Of a stretch of DNA of 57,060 nucleotides, positions 16,122 to 26,292 are shown one piece after another (the first letter of the stretch is position 1; every line of letters begins with the position of its first letter). The notes beneath the pieces were generated by a model. It was given only the letters and a program-made list of their open reading frames with translations, had not been told where the DNA came from and made no database searches. The DNA is taken from the NCBI GenBank assembly GCA_947166705.1, contig CAMVFE010000011.1:1-57060 (forward strand), given 5' to 3'. Origin of the DNA: an uncultured Clostridia bacterium. Its GTDB lineage: Bacteria; Bacillota; Clostridia; Christensenellales; Aristaeellaceae. A program made the position numbers and the translations under genes.

Positions 16122-17240
16122 ATGCTGATTCAGAACGCGCTTGTATTCGACGGGCAGGACTTTCGGACGGGCCGGTCCGTCCGCCTGGAGGAAGAACTGA
16201 TCTCGGCCGTCGGGGAGGATCTGTCCCCGGCGCCCGGCGAGGAGGTCCTGGACCTGGAGGGCAGCTTTCTGCTCCCGGGCTTCGTGGATGTGCATATCCA
16301 CGCCTTCCGGGGGCATGACGTGATGCAGGGCGAGGACGCCGTCCGGGCGATGAGCCGGGATCTGGCGCTCCTCGGGGTGGCAGCCTTCTGTCCCACGACG
16401 ATGAGCGCCTCTCCGGAGGAGACCCGCCGCGCCCTGCGGGGAATCCGCCAGGTCATGCTCCATCCGGAAAGGGGCGGCGCCCGCGTCCTCGGCGCCCATA
16501 TGGAGGCCCCTTTCCTGCAGAGCGCGAAGGCCGGCGCCCAGCGCGTTGAATTCTTTCGGAATCCGGACTGGGATGCCTTCCTCGGCATGACGGACGGGCA
16601 TCCGGAGGCGGTCCGGCTGATCACCCTTGCGCCGGAGCTGCCCTCGGCCGAAGCCTTCGTCCGGAAGGCCGCGAAGGCGGGGATCCATGTTTCCGTCGGT
16701 CACACCGCCGCCTCCGCGGAAGCCGTCCACGCGGCCGCGGACTGGGGGGCGGACCACGTGACGCACACCTTCAACGCCCAGACACCCCTCCATCACCGCC
16801 TTCCGGGCGTTCCGGGCGCGGCGCTGACGGACGACCGCCTGTGCTGCGAAATGATCTGCGACGGGATCCATCTGCACGGGGATATCGTCCGGCTCATCGT
16901 CCGCGCCAAGGGAGCGGAGCGGGCGCTCGCCGTAACCGACGCCATGGAGGCGGCCGGCATGTCTGAGGGCGAGTACGCTCTCGGCGGCCAGAAGGTTTTC
17001 GTCCGGGGCGGCGAGGCGCGCCTGGCGGACGGGACGCTGGCCGGTTCCGTCCTGACCATGCCCGCCGCCCTGAGCAATCTGATCCTCCGCTTCGGGATTC
17101 CGCCGCGGGAAGCCTGCGCCGTGTGCACTTCTTCCCCCGCCCGCTCCGTCGGCGAGCCCCTGGCCGGCAGGATCCTTCCCGGTTCTCCGGCCGTGCTGAC
17201 CCGCTGGTCCCCCGGCTGGGACCGTTTTTCCGTCGTCTGA
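16122..17240 (+). CDS. nagA: N-acetylglucosamine-6-phosphate deacetylase
   Basis: Cytoplasmic amidohydrolase of 372 residues that removes acetate from GlcNAc-6-phosphate on the way to fructose-6-phosphate. Visible family motifs are VDVHIHAFRGHD (metal-binding HxH, about residue 57), LGAHMEAPF (metal Glu; LGxHLEGPF in most members), VSVGHTAAS, HTFNAQTPLHHR (FNAM in most members), CDGIHLH and VTDAMEAAG with the catalytic Asp. AGGAGG precedes the ATG by nine bases. No nagB is adjacent; the gene stands between the PRPP synthetase and a convergent SPFH gene. The Ala-for-Gly change in the EAPF motif is minor. Confidence 0.92.
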   Translation: MLIQNALVFDGQDFRTGRSVRLEEELISAVGEDLSPAPGEEVLDLEGSFLLPGFVDVHIHAFRGHDVMQGEDAVRAMSRDLALLGVAAFCPTTMSASPEETRRALRGIRQVMLHPERGGARVLGAHMEAPFLQSAKAGAQRVEFFRNPDWDAFLGMTDGHPEAVRLITLAPELPSAEAFVRKAAKAGIHVSVGHTAASAEAVHAAADWGADHVTHTFNAQTPLHHRLPGVPGAALTDDRLCCEMICDGIHLHGDIVRLIVRAKGAERALAVTDAMEAAGMSEGEYALGGQKVFVRGGEARLADGTLAGSVLTMPAALSNLILRFGIPPREACAVCTSSPARSVGEPLAGRILPGSPAVLTRWSPGWDRFSVV

Positions 17241-17242
17241 AC

Positions 17243-17267
17243 CGGGGCGGCTTATTCAGCCGCCCCG
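17243..17267. terminator. Hairpin between convergent nagA and SPFH genes
   Basis: A perfect 10-bp GC-rich stem (17243-17252 with 17258-17267) overlaps the stop codon of the SPFH gene. There is no U-run on either side, so it may act as a weak bidirectional terminator or 3' stabiliser. Confidence 0.45.
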
Positions 17268-18133
17268 TTGTCCGTACCGTTTCCCAGGTTCAGCACAGGG
17301 ACCGTCGCGGCGCCCTCCCCCGCCATGTAGACGGGAAGCTTGCCGTCCCAGGTCCGGATTTCATTGAAGCGGATGAGGTTCTCCGTCAGAGATTCGGCGA
17401 TTTTGCGGTTCGCCTCCGCCTCCGCCTCGCTGCGGACCTTCATGGCGTAGGCTTCCGCGTCCGCGTTGATCTTCGCGACGTTGGATTCCGCCTCGGCATT
17501 GATCCGCTTGCGTTCCGCCTGCTGCTGGGTTTCCATGGTCATCTGGCCCTGCTCGATCTCCGCCTGCAGCTTTTTCTGGGCGGCCACCTGCTTCGCTTCG
17601 ACCGCGTCGGTGAACGCGTCCGTGAAGTCCAGGTTCTCGATGCTCACGCTGATCACGTTGATCCCGTACTCGTTCAGTTCCCCGTGCAGTCCCTCCCGGA
17701 TGGCCTCGCTCAGCTGCTGCCGGTTGGCGACCAGGTTCTCCGCGGTATACTTGCTGAACACGCCCTTGGTAATCTCAAGCATCCGGGGATACACGAGCTT
17801 GTTGAAATAGTCGGTGCCCACCTCCTTGAACAGGTTCATCGCCGTGCTCTTGTTGATCGCGTAGTTGATGGATCCGGTGATGTTCACCTGCTGAATATCG
17901 CTGGAGAAGGCTTCCGTGGTAAAGGAGCTCTTCTGCTCCCGGTTGTCCATGGCGATAATGCGCTGGAAGGGGCTCTTCAGGTGAAGGCCGGCTTCAAGCG
18001 TCCTGTCCTCCACCCGTCCGAACGTGGTCACAATTCCGGTATATCCCGTCTGCACCGTGGCCGTGCAGGTCAGCGCCGCCGCCGCGGCCAGAACCACCGC
18101 GGCCGCCGCAATAATCATGCCTTTCTTTTTCAT
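17252..18133 (-). CDS. SPFH/band 7 (prohibitin-like) membrane protein
   Basis: A 293-residue membrane-anchored protein with an N-terminal helix (residues 7-27). It has an SPFH domain beginning VQTGYTGIVTTFGRVEDRTLEAGLH and a long charged coiled coil in the C-terminal half (about 190-260, KQVAAQKKLQAEIEQGQM, ERKRINAEAESNVAKINADAEA). This is the HflC/prohibitin layout, associated with membrane-domain organisation and protease control. The ATG at 18133 is seven bases after AGGAGG; an ATG farther upstream (18208) would add a segment without a signal. It is transcribed divergently from the YczE-type gene. Confidence 0.9.
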   Translation of the reverse strand: MKKKGMIIAAAAVVLAAAAALTCTATVQTGYTGIVTTFGRVEDRTLEAGLHLKSPFQRIIAMDNREQKSSFTTEAFSSDIQQVNITGSINYAINKSTAMNLFKEVGTDYFNKLVYPRMLEITKGVFSKYTAENLVANRQQLSEAIREGLHGELNEYGINVISVSIENLDFTDAFTDAVEAKQVAAQKKLQAEIEQGQMTMETQQQAERKRINAEAESNVAKINADAEAYAMKVRSEAEAEANRKIAESLTENLIRFNEIRTWDGKLPVYMAGEGAATVPVLNLGNGTDNGAAE

Positions 18134-18198
18134 CTCTCCGTTCCTCCTTCGTTCCGGTTCCTTCTGTCCGGCGAAAGCCTGTCCTCCGCCGCATGCAG

Positions 18199-18228
18199 AA
18201 TATATCATAAAGGCGCTGTCCGGGTAAA
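18199..18228 (-). promoter_or_regulatory. Possible promoter of the SPFH gene
   Basis: Minus strand: TTTACC (18223-18228) and TATATT (18199-18204), spacer 18 bases. About 65 bases separate the -10 from the ATG. Confidence 0.5.
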
Positions 18229-18259
18229 TGCTTCTTTCAGCAATTTACCGCCCGCTATT

Positions 18260-18288
18260 TTGCCCTCCGGGCCTGAACGTGCTATACT
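18260..18288 (+). promoter_or_regulatory. Promoter of the YczE-type gene
   Basis: TTGCCC (18260-18265), 17-base spacer, TATACT (18283-18288). It leaves an 80-90 base leader before the ATG at 18378. Confidence 0.65.
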
Positions 18289-18377
18289 CAGCCTGTCCGC
18301 CGGGACCGGCGTCCGGAATTCCTCCGGGTGTTTTCTCCGTCTCCGGGCGGAACACCGCATTGCGTTCGGGAGGAAGC

Positions 18378-19025
18378 ATGAAGAAAATCAGCTGGCGCAG
18401 AGTCGCCATGTCCCTTTTCGGCGTCATCGTCTGCGCCGTCGCCGTCGGCTTTTTCAAGAAGGCAGCTCTCGGGGTGGACCCGTTCCAGAGCCTGATGAGC
18501 GGCCTCGACCGGCTCGTGCCCATCCCCTTCGGCACGCTGTATGTCATCGTCAACGTGGTTCTGCTGACCTTCAGCCTGGTTTTCAACCGGCACAACATCG
18601 GCATTGCTACCTTCATCAACCTCTTTCTGCTGGGCTATATCGCGCAGTATTCGCTGGCGCTGCTCGATGTGCTGGTTCCGGAGCCCGGCCTCGCGCTGCG
18701 CGTTCTGTTCCTCGCCTTCGGAATTCTGGTCATGTGCGTCGGCGCGGCGCTGTATATGACGGCCAACCTGGGCGTCTCTACCTATGACTCCATCGCCATC
18801 ACCCTCGCGAACAAATGGCACCTGGGGAAATTCCAGTACATCCGGATCGCGACGGACATCATCTGCGTGCTCCTGGGCGCGGCGCTCTTCCTGCTCGGCG
18901 GCGGTTCCTGGGCGCAGGTCCCGGAGATCATCGGAATCGGCACCATCATCACGGCCTTCTTCATGGGCCCGCTGATCGAGTTCTTCAATGTCCGCATCGC
19001 CCGGCCGCTCCTGAAGGCCGAATAA
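18378..19025 (+). CDS. YczE/YyaS-type integral membrane protein
   Basis: A 215-residue polytopic protein with about five membrane helices. It opens with KKISWRRVAMSLFGVIVCAVAVGFFKKA followed by LGVDPFQSLMSGL, and has ANLGVSTYDSIAITLA near the middle. Both motifs are typical of YczE-like proteins, whose molecular role is not settled. The ATG at 18378 has GGGAGG five bases upstream. The C-terminus ends in a short basic tail. It is preceded by its own promoter and followed by about 220 bases without a gene, in which I see only a possible TAAAAT at 19165-19170. Confidence 0.8.
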   Translation: MKKISWRRVAMSLFGVIVCAVAVGFFKKAALGVDPFQSLMSGLDRLVPIPFGTLYVIVNVVLLTFSLVFNRHNIGIATFINLFLLGYIAQYSLALLDVLVPEPGLALRVLFLAFGILVMCVGAALYMTANLGVSTYDSIAITLANKWHLGKFQYIRIATDIICVLLGAALFLLGGGSWAQVPEIIGIGTIITAFFMGPLIEFFNVRIARPLLKAE

Positions 19026-19247
19026 GCTCCCCTGCCGCCGGCGGCCGTGCTCTCCTTGCCGGAAAGGGTCTGGAAAGGGCGCCTCTCCGGGAGGGCTGAA
19101 AGCGGCGCCCGCCGCGATGTCCGAAATCATCCGGCGGACAGTAGAATTCTCTCTGTGAACATGTTAAAATGAAAGATACCCAGCGGGGCGGAAGGCTCTC
19201 CGAAACCATTCAGTAAGGCCTGCTTGAAGGCCGGGAGGTAAAGCGAA

Positions 19248-20375
19248 ATGAAAAAGTCAGACGTTTTCTTTACTGATTTCAGGACCCGGATCGGGGTCAG
19301 CCAGTGCGCCAAGCTGCAGAAGCTCTGCCGGGCCGCGGGCATCGCCGGCATTGATTTTCAGGACAAGTTTACCGCCATCAAGATGCATTTCGGTGAGCTC
19401 GGCAACTGCGCCTATCTCCGGCCGAACTACGTGAAGGCTGTAGCGGATCTGGTCCGGGAGCTGGGCGGCGTTCCCTTCCTGACGGACTGCAACACCCTCT
19501 ACCCCGGAAGCCGGAAGAACGCCGTCGACCATCTCACCTGCGCGGAGGTCAACGGCTTCAATACCGTGACCACCGGATGCCACGTGATCATCGCCGACGG
19601 GCTCCGGGGCACGGACGATGTGGAGGTGCCGGTTGTCAACGGCGAATACTGCACGACCGCGCTGATCGGCAGGGCCCTCATGGATGCGGATATCCTGATC
19701 TCCCTTTCCCATTTCAAGGGGCATGAGGCGACCGGCTTCGGCGGCGCCCTGAAGAACATCGGCATGGGCGGCGGCAGCCGGGCCGGAAAAATGCAGCAGC
19801 ACAACGAGGGGACCCCCATCGTCGAAAAGGATCTCTGCCGGGGCTGCCGGCGCTGCGCGAAGGAATGCGGCAGCGACGCCATCCGCTACGGGGAGGACGG
19901 GAAGGCCTTCATCGACCCTGAGATCTGCCGGGGCTGCGGCCGCTGCATCGGCGCCTGCGCCTTCGACGCGATTCACAATATCAACGACAGCGCCAATGAG
20001 CTCCTGTGCTGCAAGATTGCGGAATATACCCAGGCCGTCTGCTTCGGCAGGCCCTGCTTCCACATCAGCCTGATCATGGATGTTTCCCCCAACTGTGACT
20101 GCCACGATGAGAACGACGCGCCGATCCTGCCGAACATCGGCATGCTTGCCTCCTTCGATCCCGTGGCACTGGATCAGGCCTGCGTCGATCTCTGCCAGCA
20201 GGCCGTCCCCGTCCGCAACAGCCAGCTGGGCGATCATCTCGCGGATCCGAACTGGCATCACCATCATGATCATTTCCTGGACAGCAACCCGAATGTCCGC
20301 TGGAAGGAAACCCTTGCCCACGCGGAAAAGATCGGCCTGGGCACCCGGAATTACGAGCTGCACGTCGTCCGCTGA
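19248..20375 (+). CDS. DUF362-domain protein with two [4Fe-4S] clusters
   Basis: A 375-residue cytoplasmic protein. The N-terminal and C-terminal parts form a DUF362 domain (KMHFGELGNCAYLRP, SLSHFKGHEATGFGGALKNIGMG, ASFDPVALDQACVDL). A ferredoxin insert near residues 190-245 has two classic clusters: CRGCRRCAKEC and CRGCGRCIGAC, each followed by another acidic stretch. The C-terminus carries a His-rich stretch (NWHHHHDHF). Family members are annotated as ferredoxin-like but the reaction is not established. It is followed after 38 bases by an unknown exported protein, probably in the same transcript. Confidence 0.88.
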   Translation: MKKSDVFFTDFRTRIGVSQCAKLQKLCRAAGIAGIDFQDKFTAIKMHFGELGNCAYLRPNYVKAVADLVRELGGVPFLTDCNTLYPGSRKNAVDHLTCAEVNGFNTVTTGCHVIIADGLRGTDDVEVPVVNGEYCTTALIGRALMDADILISLSHFKGHEATGFGGALKNIGMGGGSRAGKMQQHNEGTPIVEKDLCRGCRRCAKECGSDAIRYGEDGKAFIDPEICRGCGRCIGACAFDAIHNINDSANELLCCKIAEYTQAVCFGRPCFHISLIMDVSPNCDCHDENDAPILPNIGMLASFDPVALDQACVDLCQQAVPVRNSQLGDHLADPNWHHHHDHFLDSNPNVRWKETLAHAEKIGLGTRNYELHVVR

Positions 20376-20413
20376 AAATCCGTCTCCGATCTGAGCAAAG
20401 GAGTCCCCGCCCC

Positions 20414-21589
20414 ATGCGACTGAAAAGCTGGCTTTCCCTGCTTCTGGCCCTGATGTTTCTCCTTCCTGCCGGCGCGCCGGCGGAGTCGTCGGTGAACTGG
20501 CTGTATTCCTTCTCCGCCGGGGAGGTCCTGTCCGGCCGGGAGATGAACGGTATCCGGGATTTTCTGGATGCGGTTCAGCTCTCCCTGACCTCCCGGCAGG
20601 CGGAAGGCCTCACATCAGGCCGGGCTGAGCTTCTCTCCCGGGGAAAGCCCGTCTTTTTCCTTCAGGCCGCGCTCTCCGATTCCGGGGAAATGGGGCTCGC
20701 CTGCTCCCTGACCGGAAACTGTACGCTGATGTGCCGCCAGGATCAGATCGGCGATTTTCTGGGAACCATCGTCCGTATGCTCGCGGAGCGCTCCATCCTG
20801 AAGGAAAGCGCGCTGGACCAGGCGGACATGCTGGCAGAAACTGCGGGAAACGCCCTGATCGCGCTGATCAGGAACAGCGCCGGCAGGGATTTCCGGATCG
20901 GTATCAATCCGGACGCTTACCTGAACCGGATCAGCGCCGTGGCCGCCGAAGCGGAGGTACGGGAGCTGGACGGGCAGGATCCGGAATGCCCCGGCGCCCT
21001 GCTGAAACGGACCTGGATCCTCAGCGAGGCGGAGCTGAACGCGCTGGCGGATACGGGGATCCGCAGGCTGAAGCAGATCCCGATTCTCAGCGACGAATTT
21101 GAAAAGGGCTCCATCCGCATCGGTAAACAGCGGATTACGGAGCCCTTCCTTCGGGAGCTTTTTGCTTCCATGCACGGGGAAACCGTCCTGGAGGCTTATC
21201 AGGATCCGGACGGCCAGGTCCTGCTGATGCGGCTGCTGACCCCGGAGCTTTCGGATTTTCAGGAGGATCCCCTTTTCAGCCGGATCCGGGGCATTGCGTT
21301 CTCCGTCTCCCGTTCCGGGAGCCTGGATGAAGGCGTTCAGGAAAGCCTGACGGAAATGCGCCTGATCGGCCTGGAGGGATCCGTCCTGGCGATCCGGATG
21401 CAAAAAGGTCCCGGGAGCGATATTCCCCCGCTTCCTTCCGGGAAGGTCTATCAGGTGGGGGACATGGACTCCCGGGAGCTGTGGGATCTCATCGGCAGCC
21501 TGCGCCTGACCATTGCGGCCAACGCCGTCGGCCTGATCCTGGATCTGCCGCGGATCGTTTTCGATACCCTGGTGGACAGGATCTTCTGA
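20414..21589 (+). CDS. Exported protein of unknown function
   Basis: I do not recognise a family. The 391-residue product starts with a type I signal peptide (LKSWLSLLLALMFLLPAGAPA, cleavage after PAE or APA). The rest is a soluble, mixed alpha/beta-looking chain with many Leu/Glu/Arg residues and a hydrophobic C-terminal helix (IAANAVGLILDLPRIVF), which could touch the membrane. Two Cys (ACSLTGNC) lie near residue 100. It lies 38 bases downstream of the DUF362 gene on the same strand and ends 50 bases before the convergent amylosucrase-type gene. Confidence 0.7.
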   Translation: MRLKSWLSLLLALMFLLPAGAPAESSVNWLYSFSAGEVLSGREMNGIRDFLDAVQLSLTSRQAEGLTSGRAELLSRGKPVFFLQAALSDSGEMGLACSLTGNCTLMCRQDQIGDFLGTIVRMLAERSILKESALDQADMLAETAGNALIALIRNSAGRDFRIGINPDAYLNRISAVAAEAEVRELDGQDPECPGALLKRTWILSEAELNALADTGIRRLKQIPILSDEFEKGSIRIGKQRITEPFLRELFASMHGETVLEAYQDPDGQVLLMRLLTPELSDFQEDPLFSRIRGIAFSVSRSGSLDEGVQESLTEMRLIGLEGSVLAIRMQKGPGSDIPPLPSGKVYQVGDMDSRELWDLIGSLRLTIAANAVGLILDLPRIVFDTLVDRIF

Positions 21590-21639
21590 CCGGAGCCGTC
21601 CGGCCGGAATCCGGTCCCTTTCCGGGACGCCGGAGTCTG

Positions 21640-23490
21640 TCAGTCCTTCTTCTCCGCGCAATTGCAGAGCATCCACACAAACCCGCCAGACGGAATCGCC
21701 ACGGCGGATTTGTTGATTTTCGCGCCGGTCAGCAGATCGGTGTATTCTCCCGGCTCGTCCACCGCCGCCGTCCTTTCCGTTTCGGCGAAGTTGAACAGGG
21801 CGGCCAGCTTCTCCTCCCCGCCGGAGCGGAGGATGCCCAGCAGGCTGTCGTCCCCCGTTTCGATCAGGCGGACCTCTTCGCCGCCGGCAAAGACGCCGTG
21901 AGCCCCGCGGATCTTTTCCAGCCTTCGCAGTCCCTGGAACAGCCGTCCCTCCGGGGTATCCGGGTCCTTTCTCAGGTCCGCCGCATCCCAGTTCATGTCC
22001 CCCCTGTGAAGCCATCGGCTGTCGTCCGCCTTCAGGGGATCGTGGTGATAGCCGTAATCATTCTCCTGCGCGACCTCGTCTCCGCTGTAGAGGACGGGAA
22101 TCCCGCTCAGCGTGAATACATAGGCATGCAGCATCAGGTCCAGCCGCAGCGCCCATTCCAGCTTGGCCTCGTCCCGTTCGTAGCGGGCCGCCTCGATTCC
22201 GCACAGGGAGGCGGTCGTTCCGCACAGCCGCGCGTCCCCCAGCCGGGGATCGTCATTGTACAGTTCTCCGCGGGCCGGGCTTCCGGCCCATTTCCCGGTC
22301 AGATAGTCGTTCAGGAATTTCTTGTGGCTGACCTCTCCCATGCCGAACCTGCCGAGGAAATCATAATCCAGCCCCCAGCCGATATCGTCGTGGCAGCGCA
22401 GGTAGTTCAGGAAGGTGTATTCCTTCGGCAGGGAAAAAACCTGCCGCAGCTGGTGCTTCAGCAGGCGCGTGTCCTTCGTCGCGACGGTGTGCCAGGTGCT
22501 GGCCATGGTGGTCACGTTGTAGAGCAGATGGCACTCCGGCCGGTCCACGCTGCCGAAATACGGCACCACCCTGCTGGGTTCCATGACCACCTCCCCCAGC
22601 AGCAGCGTGCCCGGGCACACGATCTCGCAGGCCAGGCGCATCATCCGCACCAGCGTATGCACCTGCGGAAGGTTGCGGCAGTTCGTTCCCTGTTCCTTCC
22701 AGATATACGGCACCGCGTCCAGGCGGATCACGTCCACCCCCTGATTGCACAGGAACAGCATATTTTCCGTCATATCGTTGAACACGGTGGGATTGGCGTA
22801 GTTCAGGTCCCACTGGTACGGATAGAAGGTGGTCATCACCACCTTGCCCGCCTCCCCGCACCAGGAGAAATTCCCCGGTGCGGTCGTCGGGAACACCTGC
22901 GGAACCGTCTTCTCAAATTCGCGGGGAATGTCCCAGCTGTCATAGAAAAAGTAGCGGCTCTGCGCCTCCGCGTCGCCCGCTCGGGCCGCCCTGGCCCAGG
23001 CGTGGTCCTCGCTGGTGTGATTCATCACAAAGTCCAGGCAGACGGTGATACCGCGCCGATGGCATTCCTCCGCCAGCGCGGCGAGGTCGTCCATCGTGCC
23101 CAGCTCCGGCTGGACCCTGCGGAAATCCGACACGGCGTATCCGCCGTCGCTCCGCCCCTCGGGGGATTCCAGCAGGGGCATCAGGTGAAGATAGTTGACG
23201 CCGCAGTCCTCCAGATAATCCAGCCGCTCCCGCACCCCGTTCAGCGTCCGGGCAAAGGCCTTCACATACAGAAGCATGCCGAGCAGCCCGTTGCCCGCGT
23301 ACCACCCGGGATTCGCCGCGCGCTTCCCGTCCAGCGCGCGCAGCGCTTCGGCGCGGGCCTCATGGCTGCCTCGCAGCATCGAGATAAAGCTGTCATAGGC
23401 CTGGGTATTTCCGTGATATAAATCGAGATACAGTTCCCGCAGCTCGCCGCCGAAGCGGGCCAGCCGGGTTTCGAATTCCTGATTCCGCAT
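21640..23490 (-). CDS. Amylosucrase-type GH13 enzyme
   Basis: A 616-residue alpha-amylase superfamily protein of the amylosucrase/sucrose hydrolase branch (GH13_4). After a helical N-terminal domain (about 1-85) comes the barrel. It has VCLDFVMNHTSEDH (about 150-163), the nucleophile D258 in DVIRLDAVPYIWKE, the acid/base E300 in LLLGEVV, and H367/D368 in LRCHDDIGW. No signal peptide is present, so it probably acts on sucrose or an imported glucoside in the cytoplasm. GGAGGAAACGGT precedes the ATG. It lies 195 bases downstream of the interrupted GH3 gene on the same strand; polymerase or hydrolase activity cannot be decided from sequence. Confidence 0.88.
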   Translation of the reverse strand: MRNQEFETRLARFGGELRELYLDLYHGNTQAYDSFISMLRGSHEARAEALRALDGKRAANPGWYAGNGLLGMLLYVKAFARTLNGVRERLDYLEDCGVNYLHLMPLLESPEGRSDGGYAVSDFRRVQPELGTMDDLAALAEECHRRGITVCLDFVMNHTSEDHAWARAARAGDAEAQSRYFFYDSWDIPREFEKTVPQVFPTTAPGNFSWCGEAGKVVMTTFYPYQWDLNYANPTVFNDMTENMLFLCNQGVDVIRLDAVPYIWKEQGTNCRNLPQVHTLVRMMRLACEIVCPGTLLLGEVVMEPSRVVPYFGSVDRPECHLLYNVTTMASTWHTVATKDTRLLKHQLRQVFSLPKEYTFLNYLRCHDDIGWGLDYDFLGRFGMGEVSHKKFLNDYLTGKWAGSPARGELYNDDPRLGDARLCGTTASLCGIEAARYERDEAKLEWALRLDLMLHAYVFTLSGIPVLYSGDEVAQENDYGYHHDPLKADDSRWLHRGDMNWDAADLRKDPDTPEGRLFQGLRRLEKIRGAHGVFAGGEEVRLIETGDDSLLGILRSGGEEKLAALFNFAETERTAAVDEPGEYTDLLTGAKINKSAVAIPSGGFVWMLCNCAEKKD

Positions 23491-23685
23491 ACCGTTTCCT
23501 CCGCGAAGTCGTCTTTCCCCCGGGCGTGCGATCCCTCAGGCTCCGCTCCGGCTGTCGGCCGGGCGCGCAGGACCGTTCGCAGCGTCAGATAATGAATTCG
23601 ATTCTCCGCCGCGGATTCCCTGCTTCCCTCTTCTTCACTCCGGGTCGCCCAGGAGGACATTGCGAAGAATACTCCGAACGCAATA

Positions 23686-26292
23686 TCAGATCTGCACCTG
23701 CGTCCTGACCCGCTCGTCCAGGCAGGAACCGCCGGCGTAGATCTCATAGGTTCCCGGCTCCGGGATCTTCCGGCCTTCCTTTTCCATGTAGATCGCCAGG
23801 TCGCAGGGATGCACGGTGAACTCCGCCGTTCTGTGCTCGCCGGGCTGAAGGTCGTGCAGCCGCTCGAAGCCGATCAGGCGGCGGAGCGGATGCACCGTAC
23901 CGGAGGGGGAAACGCGGCGGATATAAAGCTGGGCCGCCTCGTCCCCCGCCGTTTTGCCCGTGTTCGTGACATCGACGGAAACCTTCAGGTTTTCGCCTTC
24001 CCGTTCCGCCTTCAGGCCGCTGTATCCGAACGTGGTATAGGACAGGCCGTAGCCGAAGGGATACAGTACCGGCCTGTCAAAATACCGGTAGGTTCTCGGA
24101 TGGGCGATAAGGTCGTAATCCTCCATCGGCGGCAGGTCCGCGTCGCTGAGATACCAGGTCATCGGAAGGCGTCCGGCGGGATTCGTGTCCCCGAAAATCG
24201 CCGCGGCAAGGCCGTTTCCCATGTCCTGGGAGCCGGTCGCGTTCATCAGGATGGCCGGCACATGCGCCTGCATCCAGCGGATGTCATAGGGATAATTGGT
24301 GATCAGGACCACCGCGGTGTTCGGGTTCGCCGCATGGACGGCCTCGACCAGCTTTTCCTGCATCGGGATCATCCCGATGGTCTTCCGGTCGATTTCCTCC
24401 TTGGCGTTCATCACCGGGTTGCAGCCGACGGCGACGATCACCTTCTTCGCCTTTTTCGCCAGGGCCCTGGCGCGCTCGATCCCGTCGGACACGATCTCCA
24501 CCGTCAGGGTGGAGGCTTCCCTTTCGGAGCCGGCCCAGGCCTCGACGATGTTTCCGCCCTCCTTGGTGTTGCTCTCCGGCTACCTGCGGATCAGGCGGTC
24601 CGTCTTCAGCTTTCCGTCCTCCAGGTAGACGTTCCTGTTTCCGTAGCAGTAGAGCTTCACGTCGCACGCTTCGTCGTTCCAGTATTCCGAAAGCTCGACG
24701 CAGTTGGCGTTCCGGGGCTCCGGCAGCCGCACGGCGTCCGCCTTTCCGATGGTGAAGTTCTCGAAGATCATGAAGGTGAAGGGTTCGTCGGAGGCCAGGC
24801 TGATCTTTCCGTCCGTATCCACGGTCGCGTATTTCCGGTAGGCCGGGGCATAAAGGAAGTTGCTTCCCTCGCCCCAGTTCAGCTGCTCAAAGACAACCGC
24901 ATCCTCGGCCCGGTCCACCAGCACAAGCTCCGCAGGTTCCGGATGGAAGGGGAAGCGGTCCGGCATCGGCGGCCGGCTCGCGCCGATGTATTTTCCCCCG
25001 GCCCGGAAGCGGAACAGGGTCTGCCCGCTTTCATAGGGAATCTCCCGGCGCGTCTTCTTTTCCAGCCCCGCCTTCAGCGTCACCCTGTACAGGGGCTTGC
25101 CCCCGTACCAGTCCATATACCAGCTGTTGCCGACGAAGCCGATCAGGGCGATATCGTCATCCCTGCTGAAGGGAAGAAAGCCGTTCTCATTCTTCAGGAG
25201 GACGTTGGATTCCTCGCTCATCCTGAGGGAGATCCGTTTGGCCTCGTCCGTCCCGACGTCCGCCATGTCCAGATCCGCGTAGGGATCCTCCGCGTCAAAG
25301 GCGCCCTGGCGGATCAGCTCCATGATCGTGCAGCGAATGGACTTGTCCATTTCAGCCTCGGTGATCAGGCCGCGCTCAAAGGCTTCGCGGGCAGCCTTCT
25401 TCACCTCTTCCGGATTGTCGAGCATCGCGTCCACGCCGGCCCTGACGCCCTCGGCCAGGGTTTCCGCGTGGGTTTCGTAGTAGCGGTGGAAGTTCACGGT
25501 CTGCAGGAAGTCCCCGCCGTCCGTCATCGCGTATCGGATCCCCCACCGGTCCTTCAGGAAGTCCTGCACCTCGTGGTTCAGCATGGCCGGCAGGTGGTTG
25601 ATCTCGTTGTACGAGGTCATGACGCCCTCCGCGTGTCCTTCCTCGGCGCAGTAGCGGAAGGATTCCAGCTCGTAGTCGTATTTCACCTTGTCGGAAATAT
25701 CGAAGCTGTCGTAGGCTCTGCGGTACTCCTGATTGTTGGCGTAGAAATGCTTGAGCACGGCGCCGGTCCGGATCCTGTCCCCGCGCCCGCCCTCTGCCAC
25801 CGGACTTCCGTCGCGGTTGTGCTCGTCCTGCATGCCCCGGATATACGCGGAAGCCATCTTTCCGGTCAGATACGGATCCTCGCCGTAGCCCTCCTCGTTC
25901 CGTCCCCATCGGGGGTCCCGGCACAGGTCCACCGTGGGCGCCAGGCGGCAGTGTCCGCCTTTTCCGACCGCGTTTTCAAATGCGCGGGCTTCCTTTCCCG
26001 TCACGTCGCCGGCCTTCCGGATCAGCTCCCGGTCAAAGGTCGCGGCCATACCGATCGGCTGGGTGAAGGAGGTCGTCGGGGTCGGGGGATAGGCCTCACC
26101 CTGCCCGGCCCTCGCCTGGACGCCGTGGGCTCCCTCTCCTCCGCAGGTGGAAACCTGCAGCCCCAGCCGGTCGTTTCGGATCCGGAGCGTAAACCATTCG
26201 TATTTTTCCTCCAGGGTCAGCTGGGACAGAAGGTATTCGGCGCGCTCCCGGTCCGACAGGCCGGAATCATAAAGAGGTGTGTTGCAGTTCAT
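23686..26292 (-). pseudogene. GH3 glycoside hydrolase interrupted by one in-frame TAG
   Basis: Two blocks in the same frame form one GH3 protein of about 868 residues. Block 1 (24580-26292, 570 residues) has the GH3 barrel with GYGEDP, KHFYANNQEYRR and the nucleophile D258 in YAMTDGGDF. It also starts the second domain (ESNVLLKNENGFLP) and includes an inserted beta-rich segment (about 440-560, FRFRAGGKYIGAS). A TAG at 24580-24582 follows LIRR. The frame then continues without shift (PESNTKEGGNIVEAW) into the rest of GH3_C (TGSQDMGNGLAAAIFGD, GRLPMTWY) and a fibronectin-like end. No frameshift is needed; a single CAG-to-TAG change would explain it. It may be a true nonsense mutant, a sequencing error or a readthrough gene. 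No signal peptide, so probably a cytoplasmic beta-glycosidase. Confidence 0.85.
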
